A DNA stretch of 13,919 nt from Hyphomicrobiales bacterium (GTDB taxonomy: Bacteria > Pseudomonadota > Alphaproteobacteria > Rhizobiales > Xanthobacteraceae): NCBI GenBank assembly GCA_017304505.1, contig JAFKKQ010000058.1, forward strand, positions 1 through 13,919, given 5' to 3'. A program made the translations under genes and the position numbers. Shown here one piece after another: positions 1 to 7,416 of the stretch. The notes below the pieces were generated by a model. That model ran no database searches. It worked only from the letters and a program-made list of their open reading frames with translations, and was not told the DNA's origin. How positions within the stretch are numbered: the first letter of the stretch is position 1; each line of letters opens with the position of its first letter.

Positions 1-1052
1 TGGTCCGGCCCGTCATGGCGATGGCGACCGCGCTGCACGCCGGGGCCGATGCCGCCCGTGCGCATGTTGCCGCCTTCGTTCACCGTGGAGACGAGATCGG
101 TCGGCTGGCTCAGGCGCTGTGCGGGCATTTCTCGATGGTCGAGCGCCAGCGAACGGCTGCGAGCGCCGAGCAGGCCGCGTTATCCGAACGGCTGGCGCGG
201 CAGGACGCGCTGCGCCGCGAGAGCATCGTATTCCAGGACAGCATCGCGCAGGTGCTGCAGCACTTGAAAGAGCATGCCGGCCAGATGTCGGCGGCCTCCG
301 AGAACCTTGCCTCGATGTCCACGGAAGCCGACGACCGTGCCGCGGCATCGGCGCAATCGACGGAGCGCGTTTCGGCGCATGTCGATGTCATGGCGTCTTC
401 GATCCAGGATATCGCGGCGGCGATGGCTTCGGTGACGCAAGGCGCCGAGAAGACCTCCGATGTCGCCGCGTCGGCGCGCCAGGCGGTCGAGATCGCCGGG
501 GAGGATGCCACTGCGCTTATGGCGTCGGCGCGCGCGATCGAGGAGGTCATTGCGCTGATCGAGCATGTGGCGCGCCAGACCAATCTGCTGGCGCTCAATG
601 CGGCCATCGAGGCTGCGCGCGCCGGCGAAATGGGCCGAGGTTTCGGCGTGGTGGCCCAAGAGGTGAAACAGCTTGCGACGCAAACGGCGCGGGCGACGGA
701 GGATGTGCGCGACGGATTGCGCGGCGTTACCGCCGCGTCGGTGCGGATCGTCGAGCGTGTCGGCACGTTGGCCCAGTCGATTGATCGGATGGCTGGTGCC
801 GCCAGTGATAGTGCGGAGTCGATCCGCAGGCAGGATGCCAATTCGCAGGCGATCGCATCCAACACGATGCGCACCGCCGACGATGTGCGCGACGTTGCCG
901 CCAACGTCAAAGGCGTTGCCGGCGTGATCAGCCGGACGCGGCAAGCGGCCGATGTCGCGACACGGGTTTCGACCGACCTGGGCCGCCAGGCGAGCAGCCT
1001 CGGCGCCGCGGTCGAGCGTTTCATGGCAACGACAAAAGAGATCGCGGCATGA
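1..1052 (+). CDS. Methyl-accepting chemotaxis protein, C-terminal part (5' end outside window)
   Basis: The reading frame is open to the left edge (first whole codon at base 3), so the ATG at 15 is probably internal. The first ~40 residues resemble the second half of a HAMP linker, with a conserved DEIG near residues 26-29 counted from that ATG. A long Ala-rich helical region follows. The chemoreceptor hairpin tip is recognisable at residues ~183-222 ([18 protein letters not shown], then [15 protein letters not shown]), the part that contacts CheA and CheW. A second helical arm runs to the stop. I see no C-terminal CheR-docking pentapeptide. The sensor domain and any transmembrane segments lie upstream, so the ligand is unknown. 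The protein would signal from the inner membrane, or from the cytoplasm if no membrane segments exist. Its stop overlaps the next start as ATGA, implying translational coupling to the cytochrome b561 gene. The family call is secure; the specificity is not. Confidence 0.95.
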   Translation, partial: VRPVMAMATALHAGADAARAHVAAFVHRGDEIGRLAQALCGHFSMVERQRTAASAEQAALSERLARQDALRRESIVFQDSIAQVLQHLKEHAGQMSAASENLASMSTEADDRAAASAQSTERVSAHVDVMASSIQDIAAAMASVTQGAEKTSDVAASARQAVEIAGEDATALMASARAIEEVIALIEHVARQTNLLALNAAIEAARAGEMGRGFGVVAQEVKQLATQTARATEDVRDGLRGVTAASVRIVERVGTLAQSIDRMAGAASDSAESIRRQDANSQAIASNTMRTADDVRDVAANVKGVAGVISRTRQAADVATRVSTDLGRQASSLGAAVERFMATTKEIAA

Positions 1053-1660
1053 AAGCTGCTGCCAGTGTGATGGAGGCATCCGTGCTCGGCAGCGGTGCGC
1101 CGCCCGCCGTCGCGGCGCCGGAGCAGGCCGCCGCCGGGGTCGCGACCTTGCGTCGCACACGCCCGATCCGAGGCTACAGGACGCCGGCCAAGGTGCTGCA
1201 CTGGGCGACTGCGTTCCTGGTGATCGGCATGGTCATGGCGGGCGTGATGGCCAAGCAGTTGGAGGGCACGTCAGCCGGCGAAACCCTGCTCGCCATTCAT
1301 AAATGCATTGGCGTGCTGACATTCGCTGTCGTGGTGGCGCGGATTGTCTATCGCGTGTGGCGCACCATGCCCGATGGGCGAGGGCAGCCTTATCGCCGCC
1401 CGGTGCTGCATTGGCTGCTTTACGGCGTGCTGGTGGCGGTGCCGCTGCTGGGCTGGGCGGCGATGTCCGACCTTGGCACGCGAGAGATGTTCGCCGGGCT
1501 CTCTCTACCGGCGATCTGGCCCCAGGGCTGGGGTTACGAGCGATTGTTTCTGCGCGCTCACGCCTATCTGGCATTCGCGTTGTTGGCGCTCACCGCGCTG
1601 CATATCGGGGTCGCGATCCAGGATTACATGACGGGCGTGCGCCCTCCGCAGCGCCGCTGA
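1049..1660 (+). CDS. Cytochrome b561-family membrane protein
   Basis: The 203-residue protein resembles bacterial CybB-type b561, a four-helix inner-membrane dihaem protein that moves electrons between the quinone pool and other carriers. Four hydrophobic helices are visible at roughly residues 48-67, 82-103, 121-140 and 168-190. Likely haem ligands are His51 (LHW), His84 (IHK), His171 (HAYLA) and His185 (LH). The 14-residue spacing of the last pair equals that of the E. coli CybB ligands, and the first pair is 33 apart against 34. His121 is extra. Residues 1-40 form an Ala/Pro-rich extension lacking in short family members. A start at the internal Met8 (1070) is possible, but the ATGA overlap with the chemoreceptor favours 1049. 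The redox partner is unknown. Confidence 0.9.
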   Translation: MKAAASVMEASVLGSGAPPAVAAPEQAAAGVATLRRTRPIRGYRTPAKVLHWATAFLVIGMVMAGVMAKQLEGTSAGETLLAIHKCIGVLTFAVVVARIVYRVWRTMPDGRGQPYRRPVLHWLLYGVLVAVPLLGWAAMSDLGTREMFAGLSLPAIWPQGWGYERLFLRAHAYLAFALLALTALHIGVAIQDYMTGVRPPQRR

Positions 1661-1669
1661 GCGGCCTGC
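1648..1669 (+). terminator. Stem-loop spanning the b561 stop codon (possible terminator)
   Basis: The outer arms GCAG/CTGC and inner arms GCCGC/GCGGC pair with one bulged C, and the loop is exactly the TGA stop codon (1658-1660). No T-run follows directly; the nearest is around 1693-1697. It is therefore either a weak or factor-dependent terminator or a 3'-end stabilising hairpin. The pairing is seen directly; the role is inferred. Confidence 0.3.
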
Positions 1670-1764
1670 ACGCAGCGGCTGTAGTGCTCCAATTTTACAG
1701 GTTCTTGCGACAACGCGCGCTCTACGGCACGCTTGCCTCGTCCATCAGCACACGAGGGCATCGC

Positions 1765-2742
1765 ATGATCTTGCTTCGGAAGTTGGCTGCTGCGCATTAC
1801 GCCGTTGTCCTGGGCTTTGCCATGACCCTGGCGTTTCTTGGCCAGGATGCATTCGCTCAATCGGGCAAAACCATCAAGCTCGTCGTGCCGGTGCCGCCCG
1901 GGGCGAGTACGGACGCGGTGGCGCGGCTGATGGCCGACCAGATCAGCAAGACCGAGGGCGTCACCGTCGTCGTCGAGAACCGCCCCGGCGCGAGCGGCAT
2001 GATCGGGACGGAGGCCGTCTCGCGCGCCGCGCCGGACGGCGCCACGCTGCTGCTCACCGCCAACACTTATCTGATCGACGCGCAGACACGGAAGGCGAGC
2101 TACGATCCGGTCACGGCGTTCGACCCGATCTGCTTCCTGGCGCAATCGCCGGCGGTGTTCATCGTCAACAGCGCCTCGCCCTATCGCTCGCTCAAGGATC
2201 TGCTCGATGCCGCGCGCGCCCGGCCCGGCGAATTGTCGATGGCGAGCGTCGGCCCCGGTACGACGTTCCAGATGGGCTTCAACACCGTCGTGCGGACAGC
2301 CAAGATCAACATGATCTATGTGCCCTATCAGGGCAGCGCGCCAGCGGCCACGGCGGTGATGGGCCAGCACGTCACCTCGGCCTTTGCCGGATATGCCGTC
2401 GTTTCCGAACAGATCCGGGCCGACAAGCTGCGAGCGCTCGGCGTCGCGACGCTGAAGCGGATCGAGCCGCTGCCGGACGTGCCGACGTTCGACGAATCCG
2501 GCTTCAAGGGGCTTGAGGTGGACAACTGGTTTGGCGTGATCGCGCCGACAAAGACGCCGAAGGAAACGCTGAAGCAATACGCCGGTTGGTTCAGCGCCGC
2601 ATTGAAGGCGCCGGAGGTGAAGGCCAAGCTCGCGCTGCAGGGGCTTTATCCGGTCGGGATGTGCGGCGACGAGTTCGGCACGTTCATTCGCAAGCGGTTT
2701 GCCGAATACGGCGAGGCCATCAAGGAGTTCAAGCCCAAATAG
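1765..2742 (+). CDS. Bug/TctC-family periplasmic solute-binding protein
   Basis: A 325-residue extracytoplasmic binding protein of the tripartite tricarboxylate transporter (TTT) class. It starts with a signal peptide: basic residues near the start (RK at 5-6), a hydrophobic core, and probable cleavage after DAFA at residue 31. The mature part has the family signatures: KLVVPVPPGASTD (38-50), where the carboxylate-binding loop sits in Bug proteins, then VVVENRPGASGMIG (68-81), and late on LPDVPTFDESG. The ATG at 1765 is chosen because GAGGG lies a few bases upstream and the signal peptide begins there; the frame is open further up only as a shadow over the b561 gene. Family members bind carboxylates, including aromatic ones such as terephthalate (TphC). 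The following oxygenase and diol dehydrogenase genes hint at an aromatic acid. No TctA/TctB permease is in the window, so a remote one would be needed. Confidence 0.92.
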   Translation: MILLRKLAAAHYAVVLGFAMTLAFLGQDAFAQSGKTIKLVVPVPPGASTDAVARLMADQISKTEGVTVVVENRPGASGMIGTEAVSRAAPDGATLLLTANTYLIDAQTRKASYDPVTAFDPICFLAQSPAVFIVNSASPYRSLKDLLDAARARPGELSMASVGPGTTFQMGFNTVVRTAKINMIYVPYQGSAPAATAVMGQHVTSAFAGYAVVSEQIRADKLRALGVATLKRIEPLPDVPTFDESGFKGLEVDNWFGVIAPTKTPKETLKQYAGWFSAALKAPEVKAKLALQGLYPVGMCGDEFGTFIRKRFAEYGEAIKEFKPK

Positions 2743-2770
2743 GCGGGCCCTCGCGAACGGCGTGAAACGT

Positions 2771-2788
2771 GCCGCCGGCAGCGGCGGC
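2771..2788 (+). terminator. GC hairpin after the binding-protein gene (possible terminator)
   Basis: A perfect 7-bp stem (GCCGCCG/CGGCGGC) closes a GCAG tetraloop 28 bases after the stop codon. There is no clean T-tract downstream, only a short TTT at 2799-2801, so intrinsic termination is uncertain. Its position just before a strong -10 box fits a boundary between two transcription units. Confidence 0.35.
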
Positions 2789-2815
2789 GGGTGTGGGCTT
2801 TCCCGAGAGTTGATC

Positions 2816-2821
2816 TATAAT
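2816..2821 (+). promoter_or_regulatory. -10 box (TATAAT) for the oxygenase-dehydrogenase unit
   Basis: A perfect sigma-70 -10 hexamer sits in an A/T-rich island within otherwise GC-rich DNA. The predicted start is near 2828, giving a leader of about 44 nt. No acceptable TTGACA-like -35 is found 16-18 bp upstream (the sequence there is GTGGGC-like), and there is no extended -10 TG. Activator dependence, common for aromatic catabolic genes, is the simplest reading. Confidence 0.5.
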
Positions 2822-2833
2822 AAAAAGAGGTTG

Positions 2834-2850
2834 GCGCCCGTTGCGGGCGC
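2834..2850 (+). promoter_or_regulatory. GC-only hairpin in the oxygenase 5' leader
   Basis: A perfect 7-bp all-G/C stem (GCGCCCG/CGGGCGC) closes a TTG triloop, beginning about 6 nt after the predicted transcript start and ending 21 nt before the ATG. It could stabilise the 5' end or gate ribosome access. A weak GGGA ribosome-binding site lies between hairpin and ATG. The structure is seen; the function is inferred. Confidence 0.4.
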
Positions 2851-2871
2851 GAAAGATTCAGGGAACACGCC

Positions 2872-4152
2872 ATGCTCAGAGCCGAGCAAAACGATCTCGC
2901 CACGCGCACCGGCCCCGGAACACCGATGGGCGAGATGTTCCGCCGCTATTGGATTCCGGCGATGGACGCCTCGGAGTTGCCCGAGAACGGGTGTCCGCCG
3001 GTTCGGATCAAGCTTCTCTCCGAGCGGCTGCTGGCGTGGCGCGACTCCAACGGCAAACTGGCGCTCACCGATGAGTTTTGTGCGCATCGCGGCGTCTCGT
3101 TGTGGTTCGGCCGCAACGAGGATGGCGGGTTGCGCTGCCCTTATCATGGCTGGAAGTACGACCATACCGGACAGTGCATCGACGTGCCGTCCGAGCCGAG
3201 CGAGAGCGGCTTCTGCCAGAAGATCAAGCTGAAGTCCTATCCGCTGATCGAGCGTGGCGGCATCCTCTGGGCCTACATGGGGCCGGCGGAATTGCAGCCG
3301 CCGCTGCCGGAATTCGAATGGGGCATGCTGCCATTCTCGCATGTCTACAATTCGAAGCGGCTGCAAGAGTGCAACTACCTGCAGGCGATGGAAGGCGGTA
3401 TCGATTCCAGCCATGTCTCGTTCCTGCATTCCGGCGACATGCATCGCGATCCGCTTCATCGCAACACCAAGGGCGCGCATTACCAGAGCGATCAGAAGCC
3501 GAAGTTCGAGGTTGTCGAATCCGCGGGCGGGCTGTTCATTGCGGCGCGGCGCAACGCCGAGGAAGGGCATTACTACTGGCGGATCACGCAGTGGATCCTG
3601 CCGTGGTACACGATGGTGCCGCCTTATGGCGACAATGCGCTGAACGCGCATGCGTGGGTGCCGATCGACGACGAGAATTGCTACACTTGGACCTTCACCT
3701 ATCATCCGACGCGGCCGCTGACCGACACGGAGGTCGACGTGATGAGAAAGGGCGGCGGCACGCATGTCGTGCTGATCCCGGGCTCGTTCCGGCCGATCGT
3801 CAACAAGGACAACGACTACATGATGGATCGCGCCGCGCAGAAGCGCGGCGAAACCTATTGCGGCGTCAAAGGCATCGCCATGCAGGATGCGGCCGTGCAG
3901 GAGAGCATGGGGCCGATCCAGGATCGCACCAAGGAAAACCTCGTCTCCACCGACAACGCCATCATCATGGCGCGGCACCGCCTGCTGAAGGCCGCGCGCG
4001 ATCTGCAGAAAGGGGCGGAGCCGCCCGGCCTCGAAGTGCGGAGCCAGCGCGTGCGCTCGGCGACCTTCGTGCTGCCGATCGACGTGCCCTTCGCGGACGC
4101 CAAGCGCGACGACCTCACGGTGCGCGAAGGCGTGCCGCACACGTCGATCTGA
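2872..4152 (+). CDS. Rieske aromatic ring-hydroxylating oxygenase, alpha subunit (phthalate dioxygenase-like)
   Basis: The 426-residue protein has an N-terminal Rieske [2Fe-2S] domain with ligands Cys70, His72, Cys89 and His92 (CAH...CPYH). The mononuclear-iron catalytic domain has the bridging Asp178 and iron ligands His181 and His186 (GGIDSSHVSFLH). The third iron ligand should be an acidic residue in the 339-361 region (MQD...MGPIQDRT...STD), but I cannot assign it by eye. The C-terminal segment resembles the phthalate 4,5-dioxygenase/LigX group, whose members are alpha-only oligomers. That fits the absence of a beta-subunit gene. The expected reaction is O2- and NAD(P)H-dependent dihydroxylation or O-demethylation of an aromatic acid in the cytoplasm. 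An electron-donating reductase is needed but not encoded here. The dehydrogenase start follows 12 bases after the stop, so they are probably co-transcribed. Dihydroxylation is favoured by that neighbour. Confidence 0.93.
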   Translation: MLRAEQNDLATRTGPGTPMGEMFRRYWIPAMDASELPENGCPPVRIKLLSERLLAWRDSNGKLALTDEFCAHRGVSLWFGRNEDGGLRCPYHGWKYDHTGQCIDVPSEPSESGFCQKIKLKSYPLIERGGILWAYMGPAELQPPLPEFEWGMLPFSHVYNSKRLQECNYLQAMEGGIDSSHVSFLHSGDMHRDPLHRNTKGAHYQSDQKPKFEVVESAGGLFIAARRNAEEGHYYWRITQWILPWYTMVPPYGDNALNAHAWVPIDDENCYTWTFTYHPTRPLTDTEVDVMRKGGGTHVVLIPGSFRPIVNKDNDYMMDRAAQKRGETYCGVKGIAMQDAAVQESMGPIQDRTKENLVSTDNAIIMARHRLLKAARDLQKGAEPPGLEVRSQRVRSATFVLPIDVPFADAKRDDLTVREGVPHTSI

Positions 4153-4164
4153 GGCCGTCACAGC

Positions 4165-4989
4165 ATGGCTGAACTCGATCCCCGCGCGGCCGGCGGCAAG
4201 CGGCTGAAGGGCAAGATTTGCGTCGTTACCGGCGCGGGGCAGGGCATCGGCCGCGCCACCGCCAAGCGGCTTGGCGAGGAGGGCGGCACGATTGTCGTCG
4301 CCGACCGCGTCGACGAGGGCGCGACGCAGACCGTGGCTGCGTTGCAAGGCGCGGGCGCCACCGCGCTCAAGGTGCTGGTCGATCTGAGCACGTTTGCCGG
4401 CGCGCAGGAGATGATCAATAAAGCCGTCGAGGCTTACGGCCGCGTCGATGTGCTGGTGAACAACGTCGGCGGGACCATCTTCATCAAGCCCTACCACCTT
4501 TACGCCGAAGACGAAGTGCGGATGGAGCTGGAGCGTTCGCTCTATCCGACGATGTGGTGCTGCCTTGCGGCGCTGCCGGTGATGATGACGCAAAAGAGCG
4601 GCTCGATCGTCAACGTCGGCTCGCAGTCGACGCGTGGCCTCTACCGGTTGCCGTATGCCACCAGCAAGGGCGGCATCCTGGCGCTGACCAAGGTGATGGC
4701 GATGGAATATGGCCGCTACGGCATCCGCATCAACGCGATGGCGCCGGGCGGCACCGAGATCGCCGACCGCGTGGTGCCACGGCAATTCATCAAGCCGGGC
4801 ATGACCGTCGAGGAGCCCGAAGACGAGGCTGGCTATCGGCGCGAGATGGCGGAGGATATCCGCAACCAGCAGGCGCTGCGCCGCCGCGGCCTGCCGGAGG
4901 AGCAGGCCGCGGCGATTGCGTTCCTGGCGTCCGACGACGCCAGCTTCATCACCGGGCAGGTCATCAACTGCAGCGGCGGGCAGTCGTAG
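4165..4989 (+). CDS. SDR-family cis-diol dehydrogenase, BenD-like
   Basis: A 274-residue classical short-chain dehydrogenase. The Rossmann dinucleotide motif TGAGQGIG is at 22-29, and Asp47 after strand beta-2 predicts NAD preference. NNVGG is at 99-103. The catalytic residues appear to be Ser153, Tyr164 and Lys168 (YATSK). Several stretches recall BenD/XylL, the 1,6-dihydroxycyclohexadiene-1-carboxylate dehydrogenases: NNVGGTI, RSLYPTMWCC, STRG followed by LPY, and APGGTE. BenD-type enzymes oxidise and rearomatise the cis-diol made by a ring-hydroxylating dioxygenase, producing a catechol. That matches the oxygenase gene just upstream. GAGG overlapping the upstream stop (4151-4154) can serve as ribosome-binding site. 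The gene converges on copA with only 13 bp between stops. The precise substrate is unknown; benzoate diol itself is not proven. Confidence 0.9.
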   Translation: MAELDPRAAGGKRLKGKICVVTGAGQGIGRATAKRLGEEGGTIVVADRVDEGATQTVAALQGAGATALKVLVDLSTFAGAQEMINKAVEAYGRVDVLVNNVGGTIFIKPYHLYAEDEVRMELERSLYPTMWCCLAALPVMMTQKSGSIVNVGSQSTRGLYRLPYATSKGGILALTKVMAMEYGRYGIRINAMAPGGTEIADRVVPRQFIKPGMTVEEPEDEAGYRREMAEDIRNQQALRRRGLPEEQAAAIAFLASDDASFITGQVINCSGGQS

Positions 4990-5002
4990 CGGTGAGGCGA
5001 GA

Positions 5003-7363
5003 TTAACCCAGCTTCGCCAACCGCAGCCGCAGCGCGTTGGCGATCACGCTGACCGACGACAGCGACATCGCAAGCGCCCCGATCAGCGGCGACAGCAGGA
5101 TGCCAAACGCCGGATAGAGCACGCCGGCGGCGATCGGCACGCCGGCCGCGTTGTAGATGAAGGCGAAGAACAGGTTCTGCCGGATGTTGCGCATCGTCGC
5201 GTGCGACAGGTGCCGCGCCCGCACGATGCCGCGCAGGTCGCCCTTGATCAGCGTAATGCCGGCGCTTTCCATCGCAATGTCCGTGCCGGTGCCCATCGCG
5301 ATGCCGACGTCGGCCGCCGCGAGCGCGGGGGCGTCGTTGACGCCGTCTCCCGCCATCGCCACCACGCGGCCAGCCCGCCGCAATTTTTCGACTGCCGCGC
5401 TTTTCTGATCGGGCAGCACCTCGGCCTCGACCTGATCGATACCGAGCCTGCGGGCCACGGCTTCTGCGGTGGTGCGATTGTCGCCGGTCAGCATGACGAT
5501 GGCGATGCCATCGGCCTTCAAGGCCGCCAGCGCCTCCGCCGCGCTTTCCTTGATCGGGTCGGAGATGGCGATCACGCCCGCAACCTTGCCGTCGACGGCG
5601 GCGAAGATCGCGGTTGCGCCTTCCGTGCGCAGCCGTTCGGCGTCCGGCGCAAGCGCGGTTGTGGCGATGCCCAGTTCTTCGAGGAAGCGCGCGTTGCCCA
5701 GCACGACACGGCGGCGCTCGACCATGCCGATGGCGCCCTTGCCGACGGGCGAGTCGAACCCGTGAACCGGCGCAAGCTCGATCTCGCGCGCCGCCGCCGC
5801 CTCGACAATGGCGTGGGCGATCGGGTGCTCGCTTGCGCGCTCGACGCTGGCTGCGAACCGCAGCATCGTCGTCTCGTCGAATCCTTCGGCGGCCTGGACG
5901 GCGACCACCTTTGGCTTGCCCTCGGTCAGCGTCCCGGTCTTGTCGATCACCAGCGTGTCGACCTTCTCCATGCGCTCCAGCGCCTCGGCGTTCCTGACGA
6001 GCACGCCTTCGTGCGCGCCGCGCCCGACGCCGACCATGATCGACATCGGCGTGGCGAGCCCAAGCGCGCAAGGGCAGGCGATGATGAGCACGGTCACGGC
6101 CGCGACCAGGCCGAAGGCGAAACGGGGCTCGGGTCCGAAGGTCGCCCAGGCCGCGAAGGCGAGCACGGCGACCGCCACCACGGCCGGCACGAACCAGGCG
6201 GAGAAGCGGTCGGCCAGACGCTGGATCGGCGCGCGCGAGCGTTGCGCCGCGGCGACCATCTGCACGATCTGCGACAGCAGCGTGTCGCGCCCGACCTTCT
6301 CGGCGCGCATGACAAAACCGCCGCTGCGGTTGATCGTGCCGGCGATGACCTTCGCGCCGACGTTCTTGCCGACCGGCATCGACTCGCCGGTCACCATCGA
6401 CTCGTCGAGTGTCGAGCGGCCTTCGATCAATTCGCCGTCGACCGGCACCTTTTCGCCCGGCCGTACGCGAAGTCTGTCGCCGACCGCGATCAGTTCCAGC
6501 GCCACGTCCTCGTCGGCGCCTTGATCGGTGACGCGGCGCGCGGTCTTGGGCGCGAGATCGAGCAAGGCGCGGATCGCGCCCGATGTCTGCTCGCGTGCGC
6601 GCAACTCCAGCACCTGCCCGAGCAGCACCAGCACGGTGATGACCGCCGCCGCCTCGAAATAAACCGCGACCGTGCCGGCATGCCCGCGAAAGGCCGCGGG
6701 AAACACCTCGGGCGCGAGCGTCGCGACGATGCTGTAGAGCCATGCCACGCCGGTGCCAAGCGCGATCAGAGTGAACATGTTGAGGTTGCGCGTGACGAGC
6801 GATTGCGCCCCGCGCACGAAGAATGGCCAGCCGGCCCACAGCACCACCGGAGTCGCGAAGGCGAGTTGCACCCAGTTTGAGGTGGCAGGGTCGAGCAGAT
6901 GGAGCCCGAACAGATGGCTGCCCATCTCCAGCATCACGACGGGCACGGCCAGCGCCAGCCCGATCCAGAACCGGCGCGTCATGTCGAGGAGTTCGGGGTT
7001 GGGGCCGGTATCGGCCGTCGGCATCTCCGGTTCGAGCGCCATGCCGCAGATCGGGCACGAACCGGGACCGGGCTGGCGTATCTCCGGGTGCATCGGGCAG
7101 GTGTAGACCGTGCCTTCCGGCACCGACTCGGCGGGGCTGGCGGCGGACGGATCGAGATATTTCGCGGGAGTGGCGACGAACTTGGTCCTGCAGCCGGCCG
7201 AGCAGAAGTGGTAGGCCGTGCCGCGATGCGTGTGGCGATGCGGCGTGGTGTGCGGATCGACGGTCATGCCGCAGACCGGATCGCGCGCCTGACGGGCGGC
7301 GTGACCGTGGCCCGCGTGGCCGTGTCCGGCGTGAGGATGATGGCGGGTTTCCGCGTCCGTCAT
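5003..7363 (-). CDS. copA: Cu(I)-exporting P1B-type ATPase with YHS and CopA-type N-terminal metal domains
   Basis: A 786-residue inner-membrane pump exporting Cu(I), possibly Ag(I), from the cytoplasm. The N-terminus is His-rich (residues 8-21). Next come a YHS domain ([10 protein letters not shown] at 28-37; YHFCSAGC at 51-58) and a heavy-metal-binding domain (YTCPMHPEI and [10 protein letters not shown], ~87-112). There is no HMA domain with GMxCxxC. ATPase motifs are complete: TGES 325-328, the transport motif CPC 430-432, phosphorylated Asp474 in DKTGT, SEHP 511-514 and GDGVNDAP 672-679. The P1B-1 copper signatures in the last helices are present (N730, Y737, N738, P743; MSLSS 766-770). 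GGAA lies about 9-12 bases before the ATG. The gene is divergent from csoR across 53 bp with a CsoR-like operator, so copper-induced derepression is expected. Confidence 0.96.
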   Translation of the reverse strand: MTDAETRHHPHAGHGHAGHGHAARQARDPVCGMTVDPHTTPHRHTHRGTAYHFCSAGCRTKFVATPAKYLDPSAASPAESVPEGTVYTCPMHPEIRQPGPGSCPICGMALEPEMPTADTGPNPELLDMTRRFWIGLALAVPVVMLEMGSHLFGLHLLDPATSNWVQLAFATPVVLWAGWPFFVRGAQSLVTRNLNMFTLIALGTGVAWLYSIVATLAPEVFPAAFRGHAGTVAVYFEAAAVITVLVLLGQVLELRAREQTSGAIRALLDLAPKTARRVTDQGADEDVALELIAVGDRLRVRPGEKVPVDGELIEGRSTLDESMVTGESMPVGKNVGAKVIAGTINRSGGFVMRAEKVGRDTLLSQIVQMVAAAQRSRAPIQRLADRFSAWFVPAVVAVAVLAFAAWATFGPEPRFAFGLVAAVTVLIIACPCALGLATPMSIMVGVGRGAHEGVLVRNAEALERMEKVDTLVIDKTGTLTEGKPKVVAVQAAEGFDETTMLRFAASVERASEHPIAHAIVEAAAAREIELAPVHGFDSPVGKGAIGMVERRRVVLGNARFLEELGIATTALAPDAERLRTEGATAIFAAVDGKVAGVIAISDPIKESAAEALAALKADGIAIVMLTGDNRTTAEAVARRLGIDQVEAEVLPDQKSAAVEKLRRAGRVVAMAGDGVNDAPALAAADVGIAMGTGTDIAMESAGITLIKGDLRGIVRARHLSHATMRNIRQNLFFAFIYNAAGVPIAAGVLYPAFGILLSPLIGALAMSLSSVSVIANALRLRLAKLG

Positions 7364-7381
7364 GATATCGGTTCCGTGGTC

Positions 7382-7410
7382 TTGTCTCAGATACCCTATG
7401 GGGGTATATA
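7382..7410 (+). promoter_or_regulatory. Predicted csoR promoter (-35 TTGTCT, 17-bp spacer, -10 TATATA)
   Basis: TTGTCT at 7382-7387 and TATATA at 7405-7410 are separated by the optimal 17 bp. Counting seven bases past the -10 places the transcript start at 7417, which is the A of the csoR ATG. The transcript may therefore be leaderless. TATATA is its own reverse complement and can also act as the -10 of copA. Confidence 0.55.
7391..7407. promoter_or_regulatory. CsoR operator-like inverted repeat
   Basis: ATACCC and GGGTAT are perfect inverted repeats separated by 5 bp (TATGG). This matches the G/C-tract pseudo-palindromes flanked by TA that CsoR/RcnR-family tetramers bind. The site sits in the csoR -35/-10 spacer and overlaps the shared -10, so a bound repressor would block both directions. 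The gap contains no other comparable repeat. Confidence 0.7.
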
Positions 7411-7416
7411 GCGGGC

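Noticed and set aside
1303..1764. Upstream extension of the binding-protein frame
   Set aside because: It overlaps the b561 gene in another frame, and the signal peptide and ribosome-binding site place the start at 1765.
2815..4785. A 656-codon open frame on the minus strand across the oxygenase and SDR genes
   Set aside because: It is an Arg/His-rich shadow frame typical of GC-rich DNA. The plus-strand frames carry clear family motifs and it has none.
4916..6880. A 654-codon plus-strand open frame opposite copA
   Set aside because: It lies fully antisense to a complete P-type ATPase and has low-complexity Arg/Asp/Gly composition with no domain signature.
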